Assembly: GCF_029948125.1 (NCBI RefSeq) | Contig: NZ_JASAMB010000001.1 | Span: forward strand, 496,001-560,000 | Length of the DNA: 64,000 nt | Direction of reading: 5' to 3' | Source: Catellatospora sp. KI3 | GTDB taxonomy: Bacteria; Actinomycetota; Actinomycetes; Mycobacteriales; Micromonosporaceae | In this document: piece after piece, positions 52,742-60,969 of the stretch | Layout: every line of letters starts with the position of its first letter | Position numbering within the stretch: the stretch's first letter is position 1 | Position numbers and translations under genes: made by a program | The notes under the pieces: generated by a model | Told to the model about the DNA's origin: nothing | Database searches by the model: none | Seen by the model: only the letters and a program-made list of their open reading frames with translations

Positions 52742-55690
52742 TCAGCCGTTCGGGAAGAGCGCCGCGAAGTCGGCGAAGGCCATCGCCACGTCGCTCTGCG
52801 CCCAGAACCGGTGGTAGTTGAACGTCGGGGCCGACCCGCCGCTGAGGAAGGTCTGCACCTTCGACCAGTCGGCGTCCTGCTTGTACCAGGAGCGGATGTC
52901 GACGAACGACTTGCCGGCGGTGATGGTGTCACCGTTGGGCATGCGGCCGGTCCAGCCGGACGGCACGTAGATGCCCTGGCCGGTGGAGGCGTTGTACACG
53001 TCGTCGAACCGCGCGTAGTCCCCGCGGGTCTCGGCCGTCGACACGCCCTTGCTCTCGGCCTTGGCGTACAGCGCGTCGATGAGCGCCTTGCCGGTGGTCT
53101 TGGCCGAGGCGTTGCCCGACTTGGCGGCGTAGTACAGCAGCGCGCGGGCCAGCGAGGCCGTGACGCCGACGTCCTGGCCGGTGCTGGTCACCGTCACGTG
53201 CAGGCCGGTGTTGGTGGCCGGGCTGGCCGGGTTCCACGTGGTCGGCGCGCCGGACCAGGCCATCTCCGACGGGACGGCGAAGTTCGTGCCGCTGACCGTG
53301 GTGTTGGCGATCGCCCACGGCACCCACTTGTCCAGCAGGGCCTTGGCCTTGGCGTTGCCGGTGGCGTAGTACAGCTCGGCGATGCGGCCCATCGACCAGA
53401 CCTGCATGCCGAACCACTGGTTCGACGGCGGGTCGTGGTAGACCGGCTTCTCGTCGTAGTACATGCCGTAGAAGGTCGGCGTGCCCGCCGGCGGCTGCGC
53501 GTACGAGCCGTTCCAGCTGTTGGTCGCACCGCCGGCGATGCCGCCCTCGGCCGACTGCAGCCACTGGTAGAACTCCAGCTGGCGGTTGAAGCTGTTGGTC
53601 CAGTCCGCGTTGGCGGTCGGCGACAGCGGCTTGAGGCCGTTGACGTTGGCCAGCGCGTACGCCGCGAGCGGGTTCTGGTAGCCGAAGTGGTTGTGGCTGG
53701 AGCCGATCCGCCACGACCACGCCGAGGTCAGACCGCCGCCCCAGGCGTAGTACCAGGACATCAGGTAGTGCATCGAGTCACGGCCGGTGCCGGCGGCACA
53801 GGTGGTGGCGCCGACGCAGTTGCCGATCTTCTTGAAGTACTTGTCGAACATGGCGTAGCGCAGGTAGTCGCCCATCTTCGACGCCTTGGCGAGGGTCGAC
53901 GCGATCTGCGACTGCTTGCCCTGCTCGGTCGCCCAGGTCAGCGCCCAGTACGCGGCCTCGATGGCGCGCGCGTCGGCGTCGGGGGCGTTGGTGTACTTCC
54001 ACTGCGCGGCCGGGGCGCTGGACTCCTTGACGAACAGGTCCAGGTAGCCGTTGGTGCCGCCGTAGTTGAGCTTGTCGCAGCTCGGCTGCGGGATGGTCTC
54101 CCACACCGACTCCTGCGGGCCCCGCTGGAAGGTGTTGATGTACGCCGGACGCGTGGTGCCGTCGCCGCAGCGGCCGAAGCCGTACTTGTTGTCGACGTCG
54201 AGCAGCCAGTGCATGCCGTAGATGGTGCCGCTGCCGTAGGTGCTCTGCAGCTCGCTGCGCAGCGGGTCGGCGCCGACGGGGACGCTCGGCTCCAGCTGCG
54301 ACGGGTAGTTGGCCGGGGTGAGGTGCTCGGCCGCGTACTGCGGAGTGCCCGCCACGCCCGCGTTGGGCTGGTCGGCCGCCGACGGGATGATGTACTGCTC
54401 CATCACCGTCCAGGCCTGGTTGAACCGGGTCCAGTCCTGGGTGAAGCGGCCGTAGTAGGCCTCCAGCCACAGCCAGTAGCTGAACGCCTCGGACGTGGTC
54501 TCGTGACCGTAGTCGGGCGCCTCGACGATCAGCGTCTCGATCGAGTGGTACGGCACGCCCTCGGGCGAGAAGTACCCGTTCGCGACGTTCTTGATCTTGT
54601 TGTACTGCTCCAGGAACCGCTGCGTGTAGACGTTGACCTCGTCATCGGCCTCGGTCGCGGTGACCACGCCCGCGTCGTACCCGGTGGCACTGGCGGTGAT
54701 GGTCGCGGTGCCGTTGGCGTTGTCGGCGTCCTGCGCGGCGGCCAGGGTGACCGTCTGCTCGGTGCCGAAGTTCGCCGGGGTGAACGTCAGCGCGGCACCG
54801 GTCGACACCGTCACGTCGGTGTCACCGGCGGTACGGGCCACGGCCACGGTCACGTTGGCCGCCGGCGCCGCCGACAGCTTCACCTTGAACGTGTTGGTGC
54901 CGCCCTCGGGGACGCTGACCGCGGCGGTGCTCGCCGCGTTCACCAGCACCTTCGGCGCGACGGAGGCGTCCACGACGACCGTGGTGTTCGCGGTCGCGCT
55001 GGCACCCTGGTTGTCGGTCGCCTTCGCCTGGAACACGTACGTGCCGACCGGCAGCGCCGAGACGTCCCACGTGTACGGCGCGGCGGTGTCCGAGCCCAGC
55101 AGCAGCCCGTCCCGGTAGAACTCGACCTTGGCCACCGAACCCGGAGCCGTGTCGGCCGCGTTCGCCGCGATCGTGAACGAGGCGGGCGCGGTGAAGTGGG
55201 TGTTGTTGGCCGGCGAGGTGATGCTCACCGTCGGGGCCGGGTTCGCACCCGTGCAAGGGGTGCCGTTGACGCTGAACGACGTCGGGCTGGAGTACGTGCC
55301 GCTCCAGCGGCCGTTGTAGCCGATGCCGGTGCTGCCGCCGGTGCCGATGCTGCCGTTGTAGTTCAGGTTGGTGCCGGTGACGTTCTGGCCCGACTGCGAC
55401 CAGTTCGCCGACCAGCCCGGCAGGGTGACCGACTGGCCGGAGGGCAGCGCGTAGGTCAGCGTCCAGCTGCTCCATGCGTCGCCGAGGTTCTTCAAGGTGA
55501 GGTTGGCGGTGAAGCCGCCGGTGTTGGGGCCCTCGGTCCACGGGCTGGCGGTGTAGACGACCTCGCAGGCGACGGCGGCGTGCGCCGGGGTCGCGACGGC
55601 CAGGCCGCCCGCGACCACCACAGCGGCGGTGAGCACCGCGCTGGACCTGCGGAAGATTCTGTGGCGGGACCGCCGCAGAGCGTGCAACAA
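52742..55690 (-). CDS. secreted GH48 cellobiohydrolase, CBM2-Ig-Calx-beta-GH48
   Basis: A 982-aa reducing-end exocellulase. TTG 55690 is chosen because GAGGAG lies 6 nt upstream and the signal peptide (RRSSAVLTAAVVVAGGLAVATPAHAA) follows at the right distance. Domains: CBM2 (~42-145, ACEVVYTASPWTEG), Ig-like (~150-240, APTVSITSPANNTHF), Calx-beta-like (~245-345, VSVPEGGTNTFKVKLS), GH48 (~350-982) beginning FLEQYNKIKNVANGYFS. The proton donor is Glu401 in YGHETTSEAFSYW. It works in synergy with the GH9 enzyme and carries the same operator. Confidence 0.95.
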   Translation of the reverse strand: MLHALRRSRHRIFRRSSAVLTAAVVVAGGLAVATPAHAAVACEVVYTASPWTEGPNTGGFTANLTLKNLGDAWSSWTLTYALPSGQSVTLPGWSANWSQSGQNVTGTNLNYNGSIGTGGSTGIGYNGRWSGTYSSPTSFSVNGTPCTGANPAPTVSITSPANNTHFTAPASFTIAANAADTAPGSVAKVEFYRDGLLLGSDTAAPYTWDVSALPVGTYVFQAKATDNQGASATANTTVVVDASVAPKVLVNAASTAAVSVPEGGTNTFKVKLSAAPAANVTVAVARTAGDTDVTVSTGAALTFTPANFGTEQTVTLAAAQDADNANGTATITASATGYDAGVVTATEADDEVNVYTQRFLEQYNKIKNVANGYFSPEGVPYHSIETLIVEAPDYGHETTSEAFSYWLWLEAYYGRFTQDWTRFNQAWTVMEQYIIPSAADQPNAGVAGTPQYAAEHLTPANYPSQLEPSVPVGADPLRSELQSTYGSGTIYGMHWLLDVDNKYGFGRCGDGTTRPAYINTFQRGPQESVWETIPQPSCDKLNYGGTNGYLDLFVKESSAPAAQWKYTNAPDADARAIEAAYWALTWATEQGKQSQIASTLAKASKMGDYLRYAMFDKYFKKIGNCVGATTCAAGTGRDSMHYLMSWYYAWGGGLTSAWSWRIGSSHNHFGYQNPLAAYALANVNGLKPLSPTANADWTNSFNRQLEFYQWLQSAEGGIAGGATNSWNGSYAQPPAGTPTFYGMYYDEKPVYHDPPSNQWFGMQVWSMGRIAELYYATGNAKAKALLDKWVPWAIANTTVSGTNFAVPSEMAWSGAPTTWNPASPATNTGLHVTVTSTGQDVGVTASLARALLYYAAKSGNASAKTTGKALIDALYAKAESKGVSTAETRGDYARFDDVYNASTGQGIYVPSGWTGRMPNGDTITAGKSFVDIRSWYKQDADWSKVQTFLSGGSAPTFNYHRFWAQSDVAMAFADFAALFPNG

Positions 55691-55854
55691 GATGAACTCC
55701 TCGCGGATACGCCGGGCAGCGCCCGGCGATGGAAACCTGCTGCCGCCGCAGTCCCTTGGGTGGACGGCGACGGTGTCGCTTCGGCCCGTCCGTGCCCTGA
55801 CGTGCCGCTTCGCGCGACGCATGGCTCCCGGTCGCGAGTGCCCCCAGTCTTCCA

Positions 55855-55868
55855 TGGGAGCGCTTCCA
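55855..55868. promoter_or_regulatory. CebR-like operator, copy 3 (GH48)
   Basis: TGGGAGCGCTTCCA, identical to the GH9 core, within the 16-bp ATGGGAGCGCTTCCAT. It lies 165 bp upstream of the GH48 start. Confidence 0.8.
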
Positions 55869-55894
55869 TCGCAACCCCTCACTTCCTGAGGAAA

Positions 55895-56042
55895 GGAAGG
55901 GCCCCTTCTTATCGCATTACGTAGAGGAAGGGCCCCTTCTTAACGGCCGCCACGGCGGCGCCCGCGCACCCTGCAACTCCCTCCGGCGCCAGGTTGGGAA
56001 GGGACCCTTCTACTACGGAATGCGATAAGAAGGGGCCCTTCC
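55895..56042. repeat. family C elements, copies 2 and 3 in inverted orientation
   Basis: Copy 2 (55895-55942) reads GGAAGGGCCCCTTCTTA, CGCATTACGTA, then GGAAGGGCCCCTTCTTA again. Copy 3 (55997-56042) reads on the other strand GGAAGGGCCCCTTCTTAT, CGCATTCCGTA and a diverged arm. 54 bp lie between them. This fills the 376-bp space 55691-56066 together with the GH48 leader. Confidence 0.85.
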
Positions 56043-56066
56043 TTACCCGGCTGGGAGGATGGGGGG

Positions 56067-56900
56067 ATGACGGGTAACGAGGTGACGCTCAACAATGGCG
56101 TCAAGATGCCCCAGCTGGGGTTCGGCGTGTGGCAGGTCGAGGACGACGAGGCCGAGAAGGCGGTGGCCACCGCCCTGGAGGCCGGCTACCGCAGCATCGA
56201 CACGGCGAAGATCTACTTCAACGAGGAGGGCACCGGCCGGGCGCTGCGCGGCAGCGGGCTGCCCCGCCAGGAGCTGTTCGTCACCACCAAGCTGTGGAAC
56301 ACCGACCACCGGTACGACGACGCGCTGCGCGCCTTCGACGACAGCCTGGACCGGCTCGGCCTGGACTACCTGGACCTCTACCTCATCCACTGGCCGGTGC
56401 CGTCGCAGGACCTGTTCACCGAGGCGTGGCGCGCGCTGGAGAAGATCCACGCCGACGGGCGGGCGCGCGCGATCGGCGTGTCCAATTTCACCGCCGAGGC
56501 GCTCACCCGGCTCGCCGAAGAGTTCGGCGTGGTGCCCGCCGTCAACCAGATCGAGCTGCACCCGTACCTGCCGCAGCGGCAGCTGCGCGAACTGCACGAC
56601 AAGCTCGGCGTGCGCACCGAGGCGTGGAGCCCGCTCGGGCAGGGCAAGGCGCTGCTGGCCGAGCCGGTGCCGGCCCAGCTGGCCGCCAAGCACGGCAAGA
56701 CCCCGGCGCAGGTGGTGCTGCGCTGGCACCTGCAACTGGGCAATGTGGTCATTCCGAAGTCGGTCACCCCGGCCCGGATCGCGGAGAACATCGACGTCTT
56801 CGACTTCGAGCTCGACGACGACGACCTGGCCGCGATCGCGACGCTCGACAACGGCGGCCGGATCGGGCCCGACCCGGCCACGTTCGCCTGGATGGGCTGA
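56067..56900 (+). CDS. aldo/keto reductase
   Basis: A 277-aa NADPH-dependent (beta/alpha)8 oxidoreductase of the AKR5/2,5-diketogluconate-reductase-like group. Catalytic tetrad visible as Asp and Tyr in IDTAKIYFNE, Lys in VTTKLWN and His in LYLIHWPVP. GVSNFTAEAL and the cofactor motif VIPKSVTPARIAENIDVFDF are intact. ATG 56067 after a G-rich site. Substrate not predictable. Confidence 0.92.
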   Translation: MTGNEVTLNNGVKMPQLGFGVWQVEDDEAEKAVATALEAGYRSIDTAKIYFNEEGTGRALRGSGLPRQELFVTTKLWNTDHRYDDALRAFDDSLDRLGLDYLDLYLIHWPVPSQDLFTEAWRALEKIHADGRARAIGVSNFTAEALTRLAEEFGVVPAVNQIELHPYLPQRQLRELHDKLGVRTEAWSPLGQGKALLAEPVPAQLAAKHGKTPAQVVLRWHLQLGNVVIPKSVTPARIAENIDVFDFELDDDDLAAIATLDNGGRIGPDPATFAWMG

Positions 56901-56980
56901 GCCGCAGGGCTTCCGGCGGCGGGCGTCCCACTTCGGACGCCCGCTGTCCGCGCCCGCGGCCGGTCAGTATGCTCGCCGCT

Positions 56981-57598
56981 GTGTCAGACATGGGGGGCGG
57001 GGTCGTCCGGCAGGTGCTCGGTGAGCTGCTGCAGACGGTCTTCCGCAAGGTCTACTACGTCATCGGCGCCGGGTTGGTGGCCGTGACCGGGGCGTTCGGC
57101 GGCCTCGACGCGGTGCCGCAGCCACCGGCGGCCGGGGAGCCGGTCGCCGTCGGCGAGGTCGTCGACTGCGGCCGCTGGACCGTCGCGGTGACCGACGTCA
57201 AGACGTTCACGCAGCTCGGCGACCTGCACCTGAAGCAGGACGGCAACCGCTGGCTCGTCGCCATCGCGAAAGTCACCGTCACCGCCGACAGGAGCATGGA
57301 CAACCTCTACGCCATGCTGCGCCTGCCGGGGACCAAGGGCCTGACCACGGTCGAGCCGGACCGGATCATCCTGGCCCGCGACGGCAACCTCATCCGGCGC
57401 CTGCACCCGAGCATGACCGAGCGGGTCGCGTTCGTGTGGGAGCAGGCGGGCACCGAGCAGGCGCCGACGTCGCTGCCGGTGGGCGTGCTGTGCGAGACCC
57501 ATGAGGACGACCCGGATCCCGGCATGCCGGAGTACGTGGCCGACACCGAGCCGACCGCCGCCGTCACGGTGCCCGTCGTGGCAGGAGCGACGAAGTGA
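56981..57598 (+). CDS. unknown membrane-anchored protein, first of three-gene operon
   Basis: A 205-aa protein with one hydrophobic segment (VYYVIGAGLVAVTGAFGGL, ~residues 25-43) and an exported beta-rich domain (VAVGEVVDCGRWTVAVTDVKTF, KQDGNRWLVAIAKVTVTAD) that resembles DUF4352-type immunoglobulin-like domains. GTG 56981 is used; TATGCT at 56968-56973 could be a -10 box of a leaderless start, and ATG 56969 or 56990 are alternatives. GTGA overlap with the next gene. Function unknown. Confidence 0.65.
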   Translation: MSDMGGGVVRQVLGELLQTVFRKVYYVIGAGLVAVTGAFGGLDAVPQPPAAGEPVAVGEVVDCGRWTVAVTDVKTFTQLGDLHLKQDGNRWLVAIAKVTVTADRSMDNLYAMLRLPGTKGLTTVEPDRIILARDGNLIRRLHPSMTERVAFVWEQAGTEQAPTSLPVGVLCETHEDDPDPGMPEYVADTEPTAAVTVPVVAGATK

Positions 57599-58164
57599 GG
57601 AAGCTGCCGCACCGGCTGGGGACGCTCGCGCTCGTGGTGGTGACGCTGGCCGTCGGCGGGTACCTGCTGTGGCTGGACGAGAACTGGACCCAGGACCGGC
57701 CGTTCGAGACCGCGGGCGCGTTCGCCGAGCCGGTGCCCGGCCGCCTGTTCACCGCGACCGGCGTGCGCGTGCGCTGCGCCGCGAAACTCAAGCTCGGCGA
57801 GGCGATCCTGGACACCCAGGGGGTATGGGTCATCGCGAAGATCCGTGCCGTCGCCGCCGATCGCACGTCTCGCATCGGCTGGGCGGCGCTGCGCGACGGC
57901 AGGGGCCGCACCTTCCTCACCAGCGACCGGCTCCAGCAGTTCATGCTGAACCACCCGCTGCAGCCCGGCATCCCGGTCGAGGGCGAGATCGTCTTCGAGG
58001 TGCCTGCCGACGCCGCCGGCGACCTCACCCTGCTGCTGGCGAAGAACTCCCTCGAACAGGAGATGGACTCGATGATCGCCATCCCGCTGCCGATCTCCGA
58101 CGTCAGCAAGGTGCTGTCCGACCCCACCCCGGCGCCGGTCTACCTGCCGAAGGCCGTCGCGTGA
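57595..58164 (+). CDS. unknown membrane-anchored protein, second of operon
   Basis: A 189-aa protein with an N-terminal helix (LGTLALVVVTLAVGGYLLWL) and an extracytoplasmic beta-rich part related in style to its neighbours (TGVRVRCAAKLKLGEAILDTQGVWVIAKIRAVA). It overlaps the first gene by GTGA and the third by GTGA. No known domain is recognised. Confidence 0.65.
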   Translation: MRKLPHRLGTLALVVVTLAVGGYLLWLDENWTQDRPFETAGAFAEPVPGRLFTATGVRVRCAAKLKLGEAILDTQGVWVIAKIRAVAADRTSRIGWAALRDGRGRTFLTSDRLQQFMLNHPLQPGIPVEGEIVFEVPADAAGDLTLLLAKNSLEQEMDSMIAIPLPISDVSKVLSDPTPAPVYLPKAVA

Positions 58165-58778
58165 AGCGGGGCTGGTGGCGGCGCAACGCCTGGGGCCTGG
58201 TCGCGCTGGGCCCCGCGCTGGCCGCGATGGCCTTCGCCGCGCTGCTGCCCAACCTCGACCAGTGGCGCCGCCGCGAGCTGCCGGTCCTGTCCGCCGCGGC
58301 CGACGGCAGCGTCTCCATGGCCGGGGCGCGGGTCACGCTGGTGGAGCTGACCGAGGCGCAGCTGACGACGTACGGCGGCAAGCCTTTCGAGCTGCCGCAC
58401 GGCGTCATGGCCTGGCGGGCCGTGCTCCGGCTGGAGTCGGCCGACCCCACCCGCAACGACTACTGCGAGATCGCGCTCGAGGACGCCGCGGGGCGGGTGT
58501 TCGAGACCGGCGCCGACGAGATCGACCGCGCCGACATCGGCTTCGCCACCTGCAAGGCCGACCCGAGCCCCGCGCCCGCGCTCACCCCGTCGGCAGCGCC
58601 CGGCACGGCCGCCGCGGTGCCCAGCCCCACCACGGGACCGGGCACCACCCCGGCCGGCTCAGGCGTGTACCAGACCGTCGCCTACTTCGCCACGCCGGTC
58701 GGCACCGAGGCCGTGGCCGTCCGGCTGCACTTCCCCTCCGACCCCTACCACGACTACCGGCTGACGCCGCAGGGCTGA
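58161..58778 (+). CDS. unknown membrane-anchored protein, third of operon
   Basis: A 205-aa protein: N-terminal helix (WGLVALGPALAAMAFAALLPN), beta-rich body (GARVTLVELTEAQLTTYGGKPF; NDYCEIALEDAAGRVFETG) and a Pro/Thr linker at ~135-165. Cys at ~113 and ~135 could form a disulfide outside the cell. GTG 58161 overlaps the previous stop. Its last 120 bp are overlapped by the convergent membrane-protein frame. Confidence 0.65.
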   Translation: MKRGWWRRNAWGLVALGPALAAMAFAALLPNLDQWRRRELPVLSAAADGSVSMAGARVTLVELTEAQLTTYGGKPFELPHGVMAWRAVLRLESADPTRNDYCEIALEDAAGRVFETGADEIDRADIGFATCKADPSPAPALTPSAAPGTAAAVPSPTTGPGTTPAGSGVYQTVAYFATPVGTEAVAVRLHFPSDPYHDYRLTPQG

Positions 58779-60056
58779 GATCCGGTCCAGCCGCAGCACC
58801 CGGTCGACCGTCGCCGCGGCCAGGCCGATCTGCAGCGTCAGCACCACGGCGTCGTTGAAGGTGCCCAGCACCCAGGACAGCGGCATCCAGAACAGCGTGC
58901 GGTCCCCCGGACCGATGATCATGCGCTCCAGCGCGAACAGCCCGGTGCCGGCGAGCTGGAGTGCCACGAACAGCACGCAGTACAGCAGCACCGGCACGCG
59001 GCCGGTGGTGGCCAGCGTCCGCAGCACCCGCAGCAGCGGGCCGAGCGAGTCGCGGCCGTCTGCGGTGGCCGTGCGCGCGAACGAGCGCAGCGAACCGGGC
59101 ACCCGCCGCCACCGGCGCACCGCCCCGGCCAGCGCCCGCCCCTTCAGCACGGTCACGCCGAGGTACTGGCCGTACACGACCGCCGCCATCGCCAACCAGG
59201 CGACAGGGGCGATGAGCACCGACTGGACGTCCATGACGAGGCCGCGGAGCACGTCGAAGGCCAGCAGCACCGGAGCCGGCAGGTACTCCTCGGGGTGGAA
59301 GGCCCAGTGGACCGACACCCGGCTCTCGGCGAAGTCGCGCAGCGGATACCCCACGTTGCGCAGGATGAGCAGGGCCACCGTGACCGAGGTGACCTCCAGG
59401 TAGGCGCGCACCATGCTCAGGCCGTGCCACAGCTCCTTGGCCCGCAGGCCGAGCAGCATGCGCAGCAGCAGCACCGCCACCAGGATGAGGAACAGCGTGC
59501 CCACGCGGTCGAACGGCAGCCGCTCCGCGATGTTGATCGCCTCGGGGTGGTACTCGAACGGGTCGGTGGGCGAGCTGGTGTACGCGTCGCCGTTGTTGAA
59601 TATCTCGTCCCGGCCGACCTCGTACAGGTAGACGCGCTTGTCCTCGGCGAAGAAGCCGAAGTCGGTGTACACGACGGCGAAGGGCACGATCACGCTGGCC
59701 CAGTGCCGCAGCACCCGCCGCTTGCGGCCCGCCGGGCCGGACTCGTCGGTGAACCGCGACGGCAGCGAGACCGACACCGCGCGCAGCATCAGCACCACGG
59801 CCAGCGCCATCGGCACGGGCGTCATCAGGAAGACGAGCATGCCCGCGAAGCCGTTGACGTCGCTGAGCTGCACCGCGGCCCAGATCAGCGCGCGGCGCCC
59901 GGCCATCCCGGCGAAGATCAGCGCCAGCAGCACGGGCAGGTGCCTGGCCAGCAGGACGACGGTCGTGCCCAGCACCGCGAACAGGTGCCGCACCGACCAG
60001 ACCAGGCCGTGCTTCGGGCGCTCGGCCGCCACGACCGCAGAGGGGTTGTCGGACAC
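58659..60056 (-). CDS. polytopic membrane protein of unknown function
   Basis: A 465-aa protein with about eight to nine hydrophobic segments (e.g. LFAVLGTTVVLLARHLPVLLALIFAG; MLVFLMTPVPMALAVVLMLRAV; VLLYCVLFVALQLAGTGLFAL) and a ~90-residue polar loop after helix 4 (TDESGPAGRKRR; DEIFNNGDAYTSSPTDPFEYHPEA). The last ~30 residues are antisense to the operon gene and look non-native. GTG 60056. Convergent with the three-gene operon; they may function together, but only proximity supports that. Confidence 0.65.
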   Translation of the reverse strand: MSDNPSAVVAAERPKHGLVWSVRHLFAVLGTTVVLLARHLPVLLALIFAGMAGRRALIWAAVQLSDVNGFAGMLVFLMTPVPMALAVVLMLRAVSVSLPSRFTDESGPAGRKRRVLRHWASVIVPFAVVYTDFGFFAEDKRVYLYEVGRDEIFNNGDAYTSSPTDPFEYHPEAINIAERLPFDRVGTLFLILVAVLLLRMLLGLRAKELWHGLSMVRAYLEVTSVTVALLILRNVGYPLRDFAESRVSVHWAFHPEEYLPAPVLLAFDVLRGLVMDVQSVLIAPVAWLAMAAVVYGQYLGVTVLKGRALAGAVRRWRRVPGSLRSFARTATADGRDSLGPLLRVLRTLATTGRVPVLLYCVLFVALQLAGTGLFALERMIIGPGDRTLFWMPLSWVLGTFNDAVVLTLQIGLAAATVDRVLRLDRISALRRQPVVVVGVGGEVQPDGHGLGADRRGEVGDGLVHA

Positions 60057-60098
60057 GCGAGCACGCTACCCGCTGTCGGGTCCGGACGGTGATCCCGG

Positions 60099-60842
60099 TC
60101 AGGCCTCGGCCGCTATGAGGATGCCCACGCCGTCGAGGATGCGCTCCAGCCCGAACACGAACTCCTCGGCCGGATCGTCGGCCTGCTCCAGCACCCCGGC
60201 CTCGACCACGCGCCCCAGGGCCGGGAAGCGGACCGGGTCGACCAGCACCCGCAGCATCCTGCCGTAGGCGGCGATCGCGTCGTCCAGTGAGGACGAAGCG
60301 GCGGCCGTGGCGGCGGCGATGTCGGCGGTCAGCATCGCCTCGTTGCGGACGTACCCGCTGAGCAGCAGCAGCACCGACATCTTCCGCGCCTCGGCGAGCC
60401 CGGTGCCGGCGAGGTAGCGCAGGCCCGCGTCGAGCCAGGCGAGCTGGTGCGGGGTCGCGGGCGGGCCGCTGATCGGCGCCTTCAGCGCCCAGGCGTTGTC
60501 GAGGTAGACCGTGCGCACCGCCCAGGCCCACGCGGTCAGGCCCGCGCGCCAGTCGAGTGCCGGGTCCAGCGGCGGCGGTTCGCCGATGCAGGCGTCGACC
60601 ATGAGTTCGAGCAGCTCGTCCTTTGACCGCACGTACCGGTAGAGGGCCATGGTCGACACGCCCGCCTCGGCGGCGACCTTGGCCATCGACAGCGCGCCGA
60701 TGCCCTCGGCCACGGCGACCCGGATGCCCGCGGCCACGATCAGTTCGACGCTCAGGCCCGGCTTCGGTCCCTTGCCCGGTCGCTCCCGCAACCCCCACGC
60801 CGCCGCGACGTTCGGCGGCAGTGCCGTGCTGTCCAGCTCCAT
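60099..60842 (-). CDS. TetR-family repressor with TetR_C-type ligand domain
   Basis: A 247-aa repressor. Helix-turn-helix at residues ~33-80 (VELIVAAGIRVAVAEGIGALSMAKVAAEAGVSTMALYRYVRSKDELLELM), ligand domain related to TetR class proteins (PALDWRAGLTAWAWAVRTVYLDNAWAL). ATG 60842. Divergent from an MFS exporter, with three operator copies in the 127-bp gap; classical exporter control. Confidence 0.88.
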   Translation of the reverse strand: MELDSTALPPNVAAAWGLRERPGKGPKPGLSVELIVAAGIRVAVAEGIGALSMAKVAAEAGVSTMALYRYVRSKDELLELMVDACIGEPPPLDPALDWRAGLTAWAWAVRTVYLDNAWALKAPISGPPATPHQLAWLDAGLRYLAGTGLAEARKMSVLLLLSGYVRNEAMLTADIAAATAAASSSLDDAIAAYGRMLRVLVDPVRFPALGRVVEAGVLEQADDPAEEFVFGLERILDGVGILIAAEA

Positions 60843-60897
60843 AGTCCCTGCTCTTGCTCGGTGCGCGCACAACGCGCTTGACCGTCATCCTAGTACC

Positions 60898-60954
60898 GCG
60901 TATAACGTACACAGTAAAGCGTATGACATACACAGAAGCGCGTACCGTGTACGC
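60898..60954. promoter_or_regulatory. three 15-bp operators at exact 21-bp period
   Basis: GCGTATAACGTACAC (60898-60912), GCGTATGACATACAC (60919-60933) and GCGTACCGTGTACGC (60940-60954). All are quasi-palindromic around GTA...TAC. Divergent tetR/MFS control region. Confidence 0.85.
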
Positions 60955-60969
60955 AGAAGGTGGTCTCCC

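Noticed and set aside
52454-55924. 1156-codon plus-strand frame opposite GH48
   Set aside because: GH48, CBM2 and signal peptide are clear on the other strand, so this is a shadow.
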